A stretch of DNA of 64,000 nucleotides from assembly GCF_000429845.1 (NCBI RefSeq), contig NZ_AUCQ01000001.1, positions 222,647 through 286,646 of the forward strand, in the 5' to 3' direction. The notes beneath the pieces were generated by a model. That model ran no database searches. It had not been told where the DNA came from and saw only the letters and a program-made list of their open reading frames with translations. The position numbers were made by a program, and so were the translations under genes. This DNA comes from Comamonas composti DSM 21721. GTDB taxonomy: Bacteria; Pseudomonadota; Gammaproteobacteria; Burkholderiales; Burkholderiaceae_C. Shown piece after piece: positions 1-13,803 of the stretch (within the stretch, counting starts at the first letter, position 1; the number at the start of each line of letters is the position of its first letter).

Positions 1-314
1 TAGGGAAGATGCCCGGGCGCCGCCAAATCGGCCAGGGTCCGCCCCATGAAGCGCTTGGCCGAAACCAGGGTGTTGGCCGCATCCTGAGTCTGAGCGGCCA
101 GAGCAGCCCGCCCGATCTCACGCCGCCCACCAGGCAGGTAGTGAACCACGGAGGGCAAAAGCACAGCACCATCCTCGTCAGGAAGGCACTCGGCCACGCC
201 GTTACGCACGGCCGCAACCAGGGAATGGGTAGTACCCAGATCTATGCCAACGGCGATTCTTCGCTGATGGGGATCCGGCGACTGACCAGGCTCGGAAATC
301 TGCAATAGCGCCAT
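1..314 (-). CDS. hscA: Fe-S cluster assembly chaperone HscA (5' part only)
   Basis: This is the N-terminal part of the Hsp70-type chaperone that, with HscB, works on the IscU-bound cluster in an ATP-dependent way in the cytosol. Translating the minus strand from the ATG at 314 gives [11 protein letters not shown], then the Hsp70 phosphate-binding motif [12 protein letters not shown] near residue 24, then LLPSVVHY and AKRFMGR, all typical of HscA. The frame runs off the window edge at position 1, so only about 104 of the roughly 620 residues expected are present. It is the last visible gene of the isc operon, 79 nt after hscB. Family assignment is secure; the rest of the gene cannot be judged. 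Confidence 0.95.
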   Translation of the reverse strand, partial: MALLQISEPGQSPDPHQRRIAVGIDLGTTHSLVAAVRNGVAECLPDEDGAVLLPSVVHYLPGGRREIGRAALAAQTQDAANTLVSAKRFMGRTLADLAAPGHLP

Positions 315-393
315 GGAAATATTCAAAAAATGCGCAAGACTGATCGCATAAACAGCCTTGTAAAGTCATGGAAAAGATGTACCAGGGTTTGGC

Positions 394-912
394 TTATTGT
401 CCCAGTTGGTCGCGCTGCCGCTCTAGGTCCTGGACAAAGCGCTCAACAAACATGAGGGCTCTCACGTTCTGCACGGCAGCCGTTGCATTCTGAGTCTCAT
501 CCAGTAAATGAGCACATTCAGTCAGCAAGCGCTTTTGCTCCTGTCCGACCTCAGCTTCGATCTTGTCCAGATCGCGCTCTTCAACAACTTCCTCCAGCGC
601 TTCACGCCATTGCATCTGCTGCATCAAAAAGGCTGCAGGCATGGCGGTGTTGTCTTCAGCCTGGACGGGAGCCCCCATAAGCTCACACAAATAGGCTGCG
701 CGTTTGAGCGGATTTTTAAGCCGTTGATAGGCCTCATTGATACGCACTGACCATTGCATGGCAACACGCTGTGCCGCAGCGCCCTGGGAGGCAAAGCGGT
801 CGGGATGGGCCTCACGCTGCAACTGCTTCCAGCGCGCATCCAGGACATTGCGCTCCTGGGTGAATTGGCGCGGTAGCCCAAACAATTCGAAATCGTCAGC
901 TTGCAAGTTCAT
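394..912 (-). CDS. hscB: Co-chaperone HscB (J-domain protein)
   Basis: HscB is the J-domain partner that delivers IscU to HscA and stimulates its ATPase. The 172-residue product starts MNLQADDFELFGLP and has the J-domain signature HPD (AHPDRF) near residue 37, followed by the helical C-terminal IscU-binding domain, matching the usual length of about 170. The open frame extends further upstream, but those codons run through the hairpin at 921-952 and do not resemble the family, so the ATG at 912 is chosen. It lies between iscA and hscA on the same strand, but is separated from iscA by 123 nt holding a terminator-like hairpin. Confidence 0.95.
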   Translation of the reverse strand: MNLQADDFELFGLPRQFTQERNVLDARWKQLQREAHPDRFASQGAAAQRVAMQWSVRINEAYQRLKNPLKRAAYLCELMGAPVQAEDNTAMPAAFLMQQMQWREALEEVVEERDLDKIEAEVGQEQKRLLTECAHLLDETQNATAAVQNVRALMFVERFVQDLERQRDQLGQ

Positions 913-920
913 AGGAACAA

Positions 921-952
921 AAAACCGCCAGCACCGAAGCGCTGGCGGTTTT
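921..952. terminator. Terminator-like hairpin between iscA and hscB
   Basis: A perfect 12-bp stem (921-932 with 941-952) has an 8-nt loop. Read on the minus strand, the direction of the isc operon, the GC-rich core is followed by a run of six T residues, as in an intrinsic terminator. It lies after iscA and before hscB, so it could lower transcription of hscBA relative to iscRSUA rather than end the operon completely. Confidence 0.7.
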
Positions 953-1035
953 CTCAAAAGAAAGTCATAACCCGCGCAAGCCCCGCAAAGCGCTTTCACG
1001 CGCCAAGCCTGAGCCTCACGGTACAACGCCAGTTG

Positions 1036-1359
1036 TCAGATGCGAAAGCTCTCGCCGCAGCCGCAGCGATCGCGCTCGTTAGGATTCAGAAACTTGAAGC
1101 CTTCATTCAAGCCCTCACGCACAAAGTCCAGTTGCGTGCCATCTATATAAGCAAGACTCTTGGGGTCGACCATGACCTTCACGCCACGGTCTTCGAACAC
1201 CACATCCTCGGGCGCAAGCTCATCCACATATTCAAGCTTGTAAGCCAGGCCCGAACAACCTGTGGTCTTAACCCCCAAACGCACGCCTATGCCATGACCA
1301 CGACGCGTGAGGTAACGACTCACATGGCGGGCAGCAGCTTCGGTCAGGGAAATAGACAT
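1036..1359 (-). CDS. iscA: A-type Fe-S carrier IscA
   Basis: IscA is an A-type scaffold/carrier for iron-sulfur clusters. The 107-residue product starts [13 protein letters not shown] and has the three conserved cysteines of the family: one in TTGCSGLAY and two in the C-terminal CGCGESF. A longer frame begins upstream, but that ATG lies inside iscU; the ATG at 1359 gives the normal length and sits one base from the iscU stop codon, implying translational coupling. It is the fourth gene of the isc operon. Confidence 0.96.
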   Translation of the reverse strand: MSISLTEAAARHVSRYLTRRGHGIGVRLGVKTTGCSGLAYKLEYVDELAPEDVVFEDRGVKVMVDPKSLAYIDGTQLDFVREGLNEGFKFLNPNERDRCGCGESFRI

Positions 1360-1360
1360 A

Positions 1361-1759
1361 TCAGGCAGCCGCGCCGGGTTCGCGCTTGGCGCGATAGTCA
1401 TTGACAGCAGCCTTGATGGCATCTTCAGCCAAGATGGAACAATGCACCTTCACCGGAGGCAGTGCCAGTTCCTCAGCGATTTCACTATTCTTAAGTGCAG
1501 CAGCTTCATCCAGTGTCTTGCCCTTGACCCATTCGGTCACCAAAGAAGATGAAGCGATGGCCGAACCACAGCCGTAAGTCTTGAAACGCGCATCCTCGAT
1601 CACTCCAGTTTCTGGATTGACCTTGATTTGAAGCTTCATCACGTCGCCACAGGCTGGCGCGCCGACCATGCCCGTACCAACGAACGCGTCATTCTTGTCG
1701 AAGGAGCCTACGTTGCGGGGGTTCTCGTAGTGGTCAACCACTTTGTCAGAATAAGCCAT
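1361..1759 (-). CDS. iscU: Fe-S cluster scaffold IscU
   Basis: IscU is the scaffold on which IscS-derived sulfur and iron are assembled into a [2Fe-2S] cluster. The 132-residue product has the three ligand cysteines at about 37 (APACGD), 64 (YGCGSA) and 107 (VHCSI), the conserved Asp39, and the LPPVK loop recognised by HscA just before the third cysteine. Length and sequence are typical. It lies 50 nt after iscS and almost touches iscA. Confidence 0.97.
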   Translation of the reverse strand: MAYSDKVVDHYENPRNVGSFDKNDAFVGTGMVGAPACGDVMKLQIKVNPETGVIEDARFKTYGCGSAIASSSLVTEWVKGKTLDEAAALKNSEIAEELALPPVKVHCSILAEDAIKAAVNDYRAKREPGAAA

Positions 1760-1809
1760 GGTGTCTACCTCTTCAATTCTCGATTCGTGCGAACTTCAAT
1801 GCGCAGTCT

Positions 1810-3030
1810 TTAATGCGCGGCCCATTGGATGGTGCTCAGATCTATCCCGTCCTGATACATCTCCCACAGGGGACTGAGCTCACGTAGCTTGGCCACATTC
1901 ACACGTATGGTGCTGATCGCGTAGTCAATCTCTTCCTCTGTCGTGAAACGACCTATGGTCATGCGCAGACTGCTGTGAGCCAACTCGTCGCTGCGCCCCA
2001 GAGCTCGCAGCACATAGCTGGGCTCCAGGCTGGCCGAAGTACACGCCGATCCCGAAGAAACCGCTAGCCCCTTGATGCCCATGATCAGAGACTCGCCCTC
2101 AACGAAGTTGAAGCTCATGTTCAGGTTCTGAGGCACGCGACGCTCCAGGCTGCCGTTCACAAACACCTGTTCAATGTCCTTGAGGCCGTCCAGCAAGCGC
2201 TGCTGCAGGTGCTTGGCATGCGCCAGATCCTTGCCCATGTCTTCTTTGGCAATGCGAAAAGCCTCACCCATACCAACGATCTGGTGCGTAGGCAACGTGC
2301 CGGAACGCATGCCACGCTCATGACCACCGCCATGCATCTGTGCTTCCAGACGGACACGCGGCTTTCTGCGCACGTACAAGGCACCGACCCCTTTGGGGCC
2401 GTAGGTCTTGTGTGCCGTCATGCTCATCAAGTCAACAGGCATGCTCTCCATATCGATCTCGACACGGCCTGTAGCCTGAGCTGCATCCACATGGAACAAG
2501 ATGCCCTTTTCGCGGCAAATGGCACCAATGGCAGGAATATCCTGAATCACGCCGATCTCGTTGTTCACGAACAGCACGCTCACCAAGATCGTGTCCGAAC
2601 GCAGAGCAGCCTTGAATGCATCAAGGTCCAGCAAGCCGTCTTCCTTGACATCCATATAGGTGACCTCAAAGCCTTGACGCTCCAGCTCACGCATGGTGTC
2701 CAGCACAGCCTTGTGCTCGGTCTTGAGCGTGATCAGGTGCTTGCCCTTGCCTTGATAGAAGTGAGCTGCACCCTTGATGGCTAGGTTGATGGACTCGGTC
2801 GCACCGCTGGTCCAGACGATTTCACGCGAATCCGCGCCGATCAGATCGGCCACCTGCTTGCGTGCATTCTCAATAGCTTCTTCGGCCTCCCAGCCCCAGG
2901 CATGGCTGCGTGAGGCCGCATTGCCAAAGTGCTCGCGCAACCAGGGGATCATGGCATCCACGACACGTGGGTCGACAGGGGTGGTTGCGCCGTAGTCTAG
3001 ATAAATGGGGAAGTGTGGGGTCATGTCCAT
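1810..3030 (-). CDS. iscS: Cysteine desulfurase IscS
   Basis: IscS is a PLP enzyme that takes sulfur from cysteine for iron-sulfur clusters, tRNA thiolation and other uses. Visible are the SGATES motif near residue 75, the PLP lysine in [10 protein letters not shown] (Lys208 counted from the first ATG) and the active-site cysteine in [14 protein letters not shown] (Cys330). Starting at the second ATG (3024) would give 404 residues and put these at 206 and 328, exactly as in E. coli IscS, so that start is equally plausible. It lies between iscR and iscU. Confidence 0.97.
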   Translation of the reverse strand: MDMTPHFPIYLDYGATTPVDPRVVDAMIPWLREHFGNAASRSHAWGWEAEEAIENARKQVADLIGADSREIVWTSGATESINLAIKGAAHFYQGKGKHLITLKTEHKAVLDTMRELERQGFEVTYMDVKEDGLLDLDAFKAALRSDTILVSVLFVNNEIGVIQDIPAIGAICREKGILFHVDAAQATGRVEIDMESMPVDLMSMTAHKTYGPKGVGALYVRRKPRVRLEAQMHGGGHERGMRSGTLPTHQIVGMGEAFRIAKEDMGKDLAHAKHLQQRLLDGLKDIEQVFVNGSLERRVPQNLNMSFNFVEGESLIMGIKGLAVSSGSACTSASLEPSYVLRALGRSDELAHSSLRMTIGRFTTEEEIDYAISTIRVNVAKLRELSPLWEMYQDGIDLSTIQWAAH

Positions 3031-3154
3031 GACTGGCTTATCTCGGTTTTATGGCTTGCAAAACATCTTGGGCGATCAGCAGCGCTGCGCCCTGAGGCTC
3101 AGTCACTCCATACACCTGGACAGAGCACAGCAGGCTCTGCCGCGATCACGGCAA

Positions 3155-3691
3155 TTACGACTTGGCAAACGCGTTGCCCAACGCAAACACCGAGTTCGGT
3201 GCATTCACGCGTATGGGCTTGACCACGGGCGCTGTGGAAATCGCACGGCGAACCACAGGCTTGTCTTCAATCTGTATACCCTTGGCAAGTTGCTCATCGA
3301 CCAGCTTCTGCAACGTCACGGAGTCAAGAAACTCGACCATGCGTTGATTGAGCGCAGACCACAGCTCGTGGGTCATACAGCGGCCGGCCTCACCGAGGCA
3401 GTTTTCCTTGCCACCACACTGGGTGGCGTCAATGGGTTCATCTACCGAGACGATGATGTCGGCTACGGTAATATCAGCAGCCTTGCGAGCAAGGGTATAG
3501 CCGCCACCAGGTCCACGCGTGGACTCAACCAGTTCATGGCGACGCAGCTTGCCGAACAGCTGCTCAAGATATGACAGGGAAATTTGTTGCCGCTGGCTGA
3601 TGGCTGCCAGCGTGACGGGGCCATTGTTCTGGCGCAGTGCCAGGTCGATCATGGCGGTGACCGCAAAGCGGCCTTTCGTGGTGAGACGCAT
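3155..3691 (-). CDS. iscR: Fe-S cluster-sensing transcription regulator IscR
   Basis: IscR is an Rrf2-family repressor whose [2Fe-2S] state controls the isc operon and other genes. The 178-residue product has an N-terminal winged helix (MRLTTKGRFAVTAMIDLAL to about residue 75) and cluster ligands Cys92, Cys98, Cys104 and His107 in the same spacing as E. coli IscR. It is the first gene of the operon, 124 nt before iscS, and very probably represses its own promoter through the site described at 3818-3842. Confidence 0.97.
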   Translation of the reverse strand: MRLTTKGRFAVTAMIDLALRQNNGPVTLAAISQRQQISLSYLEQLFGKLRRHELVESTRGPGGGYTLARKAADITVADIIVSVDEPIDATQCGGKENCLGEAGRCMTHELWSALNQRMVEFLDSVTLQKLVDEQLAKGIQIEDKPVVRRAISTAPVVKPIRVNAPNSVFALGNAFAKS

Positions 3692-3817
3692 TACGAGCTC
3701 CTTCAGTCAGGCTTGTACGTTACAGAAACACCCGTTCAGGCTTGCGGCCTAGCCGGGCACAGTCTCCGCCCTTACTCCGCCCTTCTCAGGTTCAGAGCCC
3801 TTCTTCATCGAGGTTTT

Positions 3818-3842
3818 TTTGTTGAGTGTTCCGAGCAAGTAT
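3818..3842 (-). promoter_or_regulatory. Candidate IscR type 1 box / isc promoter
   Basis: On the minus strand this 25-mer begins ATACTTG and ends CTCAACAAA. It matches the published type 1 IscR consensus (ATASYYGACT, WWW centre, AGTCRRSTAT) at about 18 of 25 positions by eye. A TTATAC -10-like hexamer overlaps its upstream edge at 3839-3844. It lies about 130 nt upstream of iscR, which would leave a long leader. The match is imperfect in the inner half-sites, so this is inference. Confidence 0.45.
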
Positions 3843-3926
3843 AACACATTCCCCATCAATTTGGTCGGGTAACTACTGTTTTCGCCCTTCACTCGCCTGC
3901 AGCGGCCACGCAATCCTTCTTTAGTT

Positions 3927-5984
<2,058 letters not shown>

Positions 5985-5996
5985 AGACCTATGTTT

Positions 5997-6026
5997 TTAA
6001 CGCATGACCCTGCTCAGGGGTAGAAT
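5997..6026 (+). promoter_or_regulatory. Possible sigma-70 promoter for the aminotransferase
   Basis: TTAACG (5997-6002) and TAGAAT (6021-6026) are spaced 18 nt apart in the gap between uvrB and the aminotransferase, about 75 nt before its start. Both hexamers are fair but not perfect matches. Confidence 0.3.
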
Positions 6027-6100
6027 GCCGCGGCAACTCTCAAGACTAACGCAACAACTGAGGGTGCTCCCGCTTAAATTCCATCCATCAAGGACGTTTC

Positions 6101-7297
6101 ATGTCTCTGTTTACCGCCGTCGAAATGGCTCCCCGCGATCCCATCCTGGGTTTGAACGAACAATTTGCTGCCGACAGCAATCCCAGCAAGGTCAACCTGG
6201 GTGTAGGTGTTTATTTCGACGACAACGGCAAACTCCCCCTGCTCGCCTGCGTCCAGGCAGCGGAGAAGGCCATGATGGACAAGCCGACGGCACGCGGCTA
6301 TCTGCCCATAGATGGCATTGCCGCCTATGACAGCGCCGTCAAGGGCCTGGTCTTCGGCGCCGACTCCGATGTGGTCAAGAGCGGCCGCGTGGCCACGGTG
6401 CAGGCCATCGGCGGCACGGGCGGCCTCAAGATCGGTGCGGACTTTCTCAAGAAACTCAACCCCGGCGCCAAAATCCTGATCTCCGACCCCAGCTGGGAAA
6501 ACCACCGCGCCATCTTCACCAATGCAGGCTTTGAAGTCGGCACCTATACCTACTACGACGCAGCCAACCGCAAGGTCAACTTCGAGGGCATGCTGGCCGA
6601 CCTGAATGCGGCCGCGCCCGGCACCGTCGTCGTGCTGCACGCCTGCTGCCACAACCCCACGGGCTATGACATCACGCCCGCACAGTGGGATCAGGTCATT
6701 GCCGCCGTCAAGGCCAAGGGGCTGGTGGCCTTTCTCGACATGGCCTACCAGGGCTTTGGCCACGGCATCGCCGAAGATGGCGCCGTGATCGGCAAATTCG
6801 TGGCCGCCGGCCTGAACATCTTTGTGTCGACCTCGTTCTCCAAGAGCTTCAGCCTCTACGGCGAGCGCGTGGGTGCGCTGTCCGTGGTCGCCAATGACCA
6901 GGAAGAGGCCGCCCGCGTGCTCTCCCAGCTCAAGATCGCGATCCGCACCAACTACTCCAACCCGCCCATCCATGGCGGCGCCGTGGTCGCTGCCGTACTG
7001 GGCAACCCCGAGCTGCGTGCGCTGTGGGAGAAGGAGCTGGGCGAGATGCGCGTGCGCATCAAGGCCATGCGCCAGAAGCTGGTCGACGGCCTCAAGGCTG
7101 CCGGCGTCCAGCAGGACATGGGCTTCATCACCACCCAGATCGGCATGTTCAGCTACTCGGGCCTGTCCAAGGAGCAGATGGTGCGCCTGCGCAGCGAGTT
7201 CGGCATCTACGGCACGGACACGGGCCGCATGTGCGTGGCCGCGCTCAACAGCAAGAACATCGACTACGTCTGCCAGGCCATAGCCAAGGTCATCTAA
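6101..7297 (+). CDS. tyrB: Aromatic amino acid aminotransferase (TyrB/AspC family)
   Basis: This is a class I PLP aminotransferase moving amino groups between aromatic amino acids or aspartate and 2-oxoglutarate. The 398-residue product has the family landmarks GVGVYFDDNGKLPLL, HACCHNPTGYD, the PLP lysine in STSFSKSFSLYGERVG (about residue 247) and NYSNPP with the substrate-binding region. Length matches E. coli TyrB/AspC (about 397). TyrB is preferred because Burkholderiales commonly annotate this branch as aromatic, but substrate preference cannot be settled by eye. It is monocistronic; its stop codon lies in a short palindrome (7295-7311) and a terminator follows. Confidence 0.9.
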   Translation: MSLFTAVEMAPRDPILGLNEQFAADSNPSKVNLGVGVYFDDNGKLPLLACVQAAEKAMMDKPTARGYLPIDGIAAYDSAVKGLVFGADSDVVKSGRVATVQAIGGTGGLKIGADFLKKLNPGAKILISDPSWENHRAIFTNAGFEVGTYTYYDAANRKVNFEGMLADLNAAAPGTVVVLHACCHNPTGYDITPAQWDQVIAAVKAKGLVAFLDMAYQGFGHGIAEDGAVIGKFVAAGLNIFVSTSFSKSFSLYGERVGALSVVANDQEEAARVLSQLKIAIRTNYSNPPIHGGAVVAAVLGNPELRALWEKELGEMRVRIKAMRQKLVDGLKAAGVQQDMGFITTQIGMFSYSGLSKEQMVRLRSEFGIYGTDTGRMCVAALNSKNIDYVCQAIAKVI

Positions 7298-7311
7298 GAA
7301 CGTGTTCTAAG
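7295..7311. repeat. Short palindrome of the GAACGTGTTC family at the tyrB stop codon
   Basis: TAAGAACGTGTTCTAAG overlaps the tyrB stop codon. It matches the outer arm of the larger dispersed palindromes at 32528-32588 and 46941-47001. Confidence 0.5.
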
Positions 7312-7362
7312 CCTTCCACAGGCCGGACCCAGGCGAGAGAGCCTGGACCGGCAAGTCCCTCG

Positions 7363-7396
7363 ATGCCGTCCGCGCGCCATGCGCTGACGGCATTTT
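7363..7396 (+). terminator. Intrinsic terminator after tyrB
   Basis: An 8-bp stem (ATGCCGTC at 7363-7370 with GACGGCAT at 7386-7393) has further GC pairing in the loop and is followed by a short T run. It lies 66 nt after the tyrB stop. The rest of the gap to 7592 holds only degenerate pieces of the GCTGC/GCAGC repeat and the upstream region of the next gene. Confidence 0.6.
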
Positions 7397-7592
7397 CATA
7401 GCTGCATGCGCACATCCCGCCTCAAATTCTTGCTAAAACCATCATATTTTGAGATGGGGTAAGCGGTAGCAGCTTTCGTTTTCATAGCATGCGCGCCAGG
7501 GCGACAAAGTTCCTGCCTCTGGAGCAGGGATACTCAAGCATTCCGGGCCTGCGACGGGCCTGGCATCCTGATTTACCACCTTGCCCAGCTCC

Positions 7593-8486
7593 ATGCCTCA
7601 GTCCAGCGTCACTCCCCTCGCCTTGCACGGCACCCGCGTACTCAGCCTCGCACTCAACCTGCCCGGGCCAGCGGCCCTCATGCGCTGCGCCGCCATGGGC
7701 GCGCAGTGCGTGAAGCTCGAACCTCCGCCACGCTCAGGCCATGACAGCGCCGACCCCATGGCCATCTACAGCCCCGCAAGCTATGCCGTCATGCACCAGG
7801 ATGTGCGCCTGCTGCAGGCCGATCTGAAGGCCCAAGCGGGCCGCGAGCTGCTGGAGCAGGAGCTTGCGCAGACCGATGTACTGCTGACCTCGTTTCGCCC
7901 CTCGGCCCTGGCCAAGCTCGGGCTCGACTGGCCAGGCCTGCATGGCCGCCATCCACAGCTGTCCCTGGTGCGCATCGTTGGCGCAGCGGGCGAGCAGGCC
8001 GAGCTGCCCGGACACGATCTCACCTATCAGGCCGAGGCCGGCCTGATCCAGGGCACGGACCTGCCGCCCAGCCTCTATGCCGACATGGCCGGCGCACTCA
8101 TGGCCAGCGAAGCCGTGCTCCAGGCGCAGTTGCTGCGTGCGGCAAGCGGCCGGGGGCAATGCCTTGAGATTGCGCTTGCCGATGGCGCGGCCTGGCTGGC
8201 CCAGCCCCTGCAGTGGGGGCTGACCCGGCCCACAGGCGATGTGGGCGGCGCCCATGCAGGCTACCGTGTCTATGCCTGCGCCGACGGACGCGTGGCCGTG
8301 GCCGCGCTGGAGCCGCACTTCATGACCAGGCTCAGCGAGGCCGCAGGCCTAGCCTCCGATGCCGACCCACGCTCGACAGCCACGCATCAGGCGATTGCCG
8401 CCTTCATCGGCGGCCAGAACCGGGCCCAACTGCAGGACCTGGCGCTGGCCCGCGATATTCCGCTGCACACCCTGAGTGGCAACTGA
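7593..8486 (+). CDS. Class III CoA-transferase (CaiB/BaiF family), short form
   Basis: Family members move CoA between carboxylic acids or racemise 2-methylacyl-CoAs. The 297-residue product starts MPQSSVTPLALHGTRVLSLALNLPGPAALMRCAAMGAQCVKLEPP, the usual family N-terminus, and keeps the catalytic-aspartate region (PGHDLTYQAEAGL). It is shorter than the common 380-400 residues but similar to short members annotated as alpha-methylacyl-CoA racemase-like. The ATG at 7593 is preferred to an upstream TTG at 7581. Only 2 nt separate its stop codon from the next gene, so the two are probably co-transcribed. The substrate is unknown. Confidence 0.8.
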   Translation: MPQSSVTPLALHGTRVLSLALNLPGPAALMRCAAMGAQCVKLEPPPRSGHDSADPMAIYSPASYAVMHQDVRLLQADLKAQAGRELLEQELAQTDVLLTSFRPSALAKLGLDWPGLHGRHPQLSLVRIVGAAGEQAELPGHDLTYQAEAGLIQGTDLPPSLYADMAGALMASEAVLQAQLLRAASGRGQCLEIALADGAAWLAQPLQWGLTRPTGDVGGAHAGYRVYACADGRVAVAALEPHFMTRLSEAAGLASDADPRSTATHQAIAAFIGGQNRAQLQDLALARDIPLHTLSGN

Positions 8487-8488
8487 GT

Positions 8489-9214
8489 ATGCACACCCAA
8501 GGCAAGGTGCTGCGCTGGAACGCGGACAAGGGCTTCGGCTTCATTCAGAGCCAGGACAACAGCAATGTCTTCTTTCACATCCGCGACTACCAGGGCACAC
8601 ACCCGCCATCGCCGGGCATGACTGTCGCATACGAGGAAATACATGTGGGCGGCAAAGGCCCGCGCGCCATGGCCGTGCGCCCGCTGCACAGTTCCACGCC
8701 AGCGTCCGCCGCAGCTTCTGCGCCCCCCCGCACAAAGGCCGGCCCGCAGGCCGGGCGCAGAACGAACCACAACCACTCGCCCGCCAGACGGGAAGCCCCC
8801 TCACCACGACAAGGTGAAGCCGCCCGCGCCCGCAACCACCACCCTGCCCCGGCCGGTGCCGCACTGGCCTATGCCCTGATGCTGGTCTGGCTGGTTTTTC
8901 TGGTCTGGGGCGTCTTGGCACACAGCCTGCCCGGCTGGATCTGGGCCGCTGCCCTGGGACTGAACCTGCTGAGCTTTGCGGCCTATGCCCTGGACAAGAG
9001 CGCCGCACAGCGTGGCGCCTGGCGCATCAGCGAAAAACATCTGCACCTGCTGTCCCTGGCCGGTGGCTGGCCCGCCGCCTGGTGGGCCCAGCAGTGGCTG
9101 CGCCACAAGTCCAGCAAGCACGCGTTTCGCGTGACCTACTGGGCCACGGTGCTGCTCAACTGCGCAGGCCTGGGGCTGGCGGTGCTGCGTCCGGACCTGA
9201 TCCACTTCGCCTGA
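8489..9214 (+). CDS. Cold-shock domain plus DUF1294 membrane protein
   Basis: The 241-residue product joins two domains. Residues 1 to about 65 form a cold-shock domain with the RNP1-like KGFGFIQ and FFHI motifs, expected to bind RNA or single-stranded DNA. After a basic, Pro/Ala-rich linker (about 66-120), residues 125-240 form a DUF1294 membrane module with at least three hydrophobic helices and the typical YALDKSAAQRGAWRISEKHLHLLSLAGGWP region, shown here only by its ends. The ATG at 8489 follows the previous stop by 2 nt. The function of such fusions is not established; a membrane-tethered nucleic acid-binding role is inference. Confidence 0.85.
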   Translation: MHTQGKVLRWNADKGFGFIQSQDNSNVFFHIRDYQGTHPPSPGMTVAYEEIHVGGKGPRAMAVRPLHSSTPASAAASAPPRTKAGPQAGRRTNHNHSPARREAPSPRQGEAARARNHHPAPAGAALAYALMLVWLVFLVWGVLAHSLPGWIWAAALGLNLLSFAAYALDKSAAQRGAWRISEKHLHLLSLAGGWPAAWWAQQWLRHKSSKHAFRVTYWATVLLNCAGLGLAVLRPDLIHFA

Positions 9215-9232
9215 GCGCAGGCTGCAAGCGCT

Positions 9233-11716
<2,484 letters not shown>

Positions 11717-11831
11717 GGCGGGCTGGGCGGCCGCATCATGGTGGGCCTGGGCATCAGTGGCCGGCTAGTGTACGCCCGGCCTGCACTCGTTGCAGGCCTG
11801 GGGACTTTGGATTCAAGACGTGCCTACGCTC

Positions 11832-13682
11832 TCAGAACGCCTCGGCCGGCAAATCCGCGCAGGTCATGTCGCGCTGCCTGACCACGTTGAGCCAGGCACC
11901 GATCTTGGGCAGCTCGTAGTGGAAGAAGTAGCGCATGGCCGCCATGCGCCCCTGGTGCGCAGGTGCTGCTGCCTCCGGGTCGCTGGCAAGCACGGTCAGG
12001 GCCAGATCCAGCCAGGTCCAGGCCAGCACCGTATGGCCAAAGGCCTGCATGTAGGGCACGGCATTGGCCAGAGCCTCCTGCGGATTGCCCGTGGCCCAGG
12101 CTGCCTTGGTGGCCGCGCCTATTTCCTGCAGGGCCGCGGCCAGCTGGTTTGCATAGCCGGCCAGCTGCGGCTGGGCAATGGCCTTCTGGATCGTGGCATT
12201 GATGCGCTCGGCCAGCAGTTGCAGGCCACGCCCGTCCTCCATGAGCACCTTGCGGCCCAGCAGGTCCATGGCCTGTATGCCGTGCGTGCCCTCATGGATC
12301 ATGTTCAGGCGGTTGTCGCGCCAGTACTGCTCCACCGCGAAGTCGCGCGTATAGCCATAGCCGCCGTGGATCTGGATCGCCAGCGAATTTGCTTCCAGGC
12401 AGAACTCGCTGGGCCAGCTCTTGGCAATCGGCGTGAGCACTTCCAGCAGCAGCTTGGCGCGCGCAGCGGCCTCGGGCTCGGCCGTGTACTGCTCGTCCAC
12501 CAGACGCGCGCAGAACAGGTTCAGCGCCAGCGCGCCCTCGCCATAGGACTTCTGCGCCAGCAGCATGCGCTTGATGTCCGCATGCTCGATGATCAGCGCC
12601 TGGGGCTTGCTCGCATCCTTGCCACCCACGCCCACAGCCCTGCCCTGGGGCCTGTTTTGCGCATATTCGAGGCTGGCGTAATAACCGGCCAGACCCAGCA
12701 TGGTCGCGGCCATGCCGATGCTGATGCGGGCCTCGTTCATCATGTGGAACATGCACTTGAGGCCTTCGCCAGGCTTGCCCACGAGATAGCCGATCGCGCC
12801 GGAGCCGCCGCGCACGGGGAACTTGCCTTCGCCAAAATTGAGCAAGGTGTTCGTGGTGCCACGCCAGCCGAGCTTGTGATTGAGGCCCGCCAGGGCCACG
12901 TCATTGCGCTCGCCGGTCAGCTGACCCTGCTCGTCCACGAGTTGCTTGGGCACGATGAACAGCGAGATGCCCCTGACTCCGGCCACGGTCTTGCCATCGG
13001 GCCCGGGAATCTTGGCCAGCACCAGGTGGACGATGTTCTCCGTGAGGTCGTGCTCGCCCGCGCTGATCCACATCTTGTTGCCCTTGAGCCGGTAGCGCGG
13101 CCCCAGCGCATCGCCGTCAAATCCCTCACCATCGGGCTCGGCACGCGTGGCGATGTCGCTGAGGCTGGAGCCGGCCTGGGGCTCGGACAGGCACATGGTG
13201 CCGGCCCAGCGGCCGTTGAACTCGTTGGCTGCGAACACCTGTTTTTGCATCGGCGAGCCATGGGCCATGATGGCGTTGGCATTGCCCGAGGTGAGCATGT
13301 TCGAGCCTATGCTGATCGAGGCTGCGGCAAAAAAGCTGTTGGCTGCGGCCTCCAGCGTATAGGGCAGCTGCATGCCGCCGATGTCGTAATCCTGGGCGGC
13401 CGACAGCAGACCCGATTGCGCATAGGCATCGCGCGCCTCATGCGTGGCCTGGGGCAGGATCACGCGCAGCGAGCCATCGGGCGCTATCTGCGTGCGCGGC
13501 TCCTCGATATCCACCAGCCGGTTGAAGGGCGCGTATTTCTCGCGTGCAATGCGCTCGCTGGTATCGAGCACGGCATCAAAGGTTTCGCGCGAGTGGTCGG
13601 CAAAGCGCTCGCGCGTGGTCAGCGCATCGGCTTGCAGCCAGTCGTAGAGCAGGAATTCGAGGGTGGAGCGCAAGGTGGTCAT
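11832..13682 (-). CDS. Acyl-CoA dehydrogenase, long (about 600-residue) type
   Basis: This FAD enzyme oxidises acyl-CoA to 2-enoyl-CoA. The 616-residue product has a short N-terminal extension, the middle-domain motif GTMCLSEPQAGS, the FAD-binding GGYGYTRDFAVEQYWRD and the catalytic-base region HEGTHGIQAMDLLGRK, followed by an extra C-terminal helical domain. This layout resembles the DmdC/AcdA-C group rather than the 380-residue short-chain enzymes. The ATG at 13682 is used, since the frame continues only 11 codons further upstream. No electron-transfer flavoprotein or thiolase gene is adjacent, so its substrate cannot be inferred from context. Confidence 0.88.
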   Translation of the reverse strand: MTTLRSTLEFLLYDWLQADALTTRERFADHSRETFDAVLDTSERIAREKYAPFNRLVDIEEPRTQIAPDGSLRVILPQATHEARDAYAQSGLLSAAQDYDIGGMQLPYTLEAAANSFFAAASISIGSNMLTSGNANAIMAHGSPMQKQVFAANEFNGRWAGTMCLSEPQAGSSLSDIATRAEPDGEGFDGDALGPRYRLKGNKMWISAGEHDLTENIVHLVLAKIPGPDGKTVAGVRGISLFIVPKQLVDEQGQLTGERNDVALAGLNHKLGWRGTTNTLLNFGEGKFPVRGGSGAIGYLVGKPGEGLKCMFHMMNEARISIGMAATMLGLAGYYASLEYAQNRPQGRAVGVGGKDASKPQALIIEHADIKRMLLAQKSYGEGALALNLFCARLVDEQYTAEPEAAARAKLLLEVLTPIAKSWPSEFCLEANSLAIQIHGGYGYTRDFAVEQYWRDNRLNMIHEGTHGIQAMDLLGRKVLMEDGRGLQLLAERINATIQKAIAQPQLAGYANQLAAALQEIGAATKAAWATGNPQEALANAVPYMQAFGHTVLAWTWLDLALTVLASDPEAAAPAHQGRMAAMRYFFHYELPKIGAWLNVVRQRDMTCADLPAEAF

Positions 13683-13803
13683 GCCGCAAATTATGGGCGG
13701 CCACGGGCCTGACACTTGTCCGGTTTGTGACCAGGCCCCGGGCTTGCGCCAGGGCCTGTCCTGCCGCGCACCTGCCGGCTCGCGACCGGGCGCGGACCGG
13801 CGC

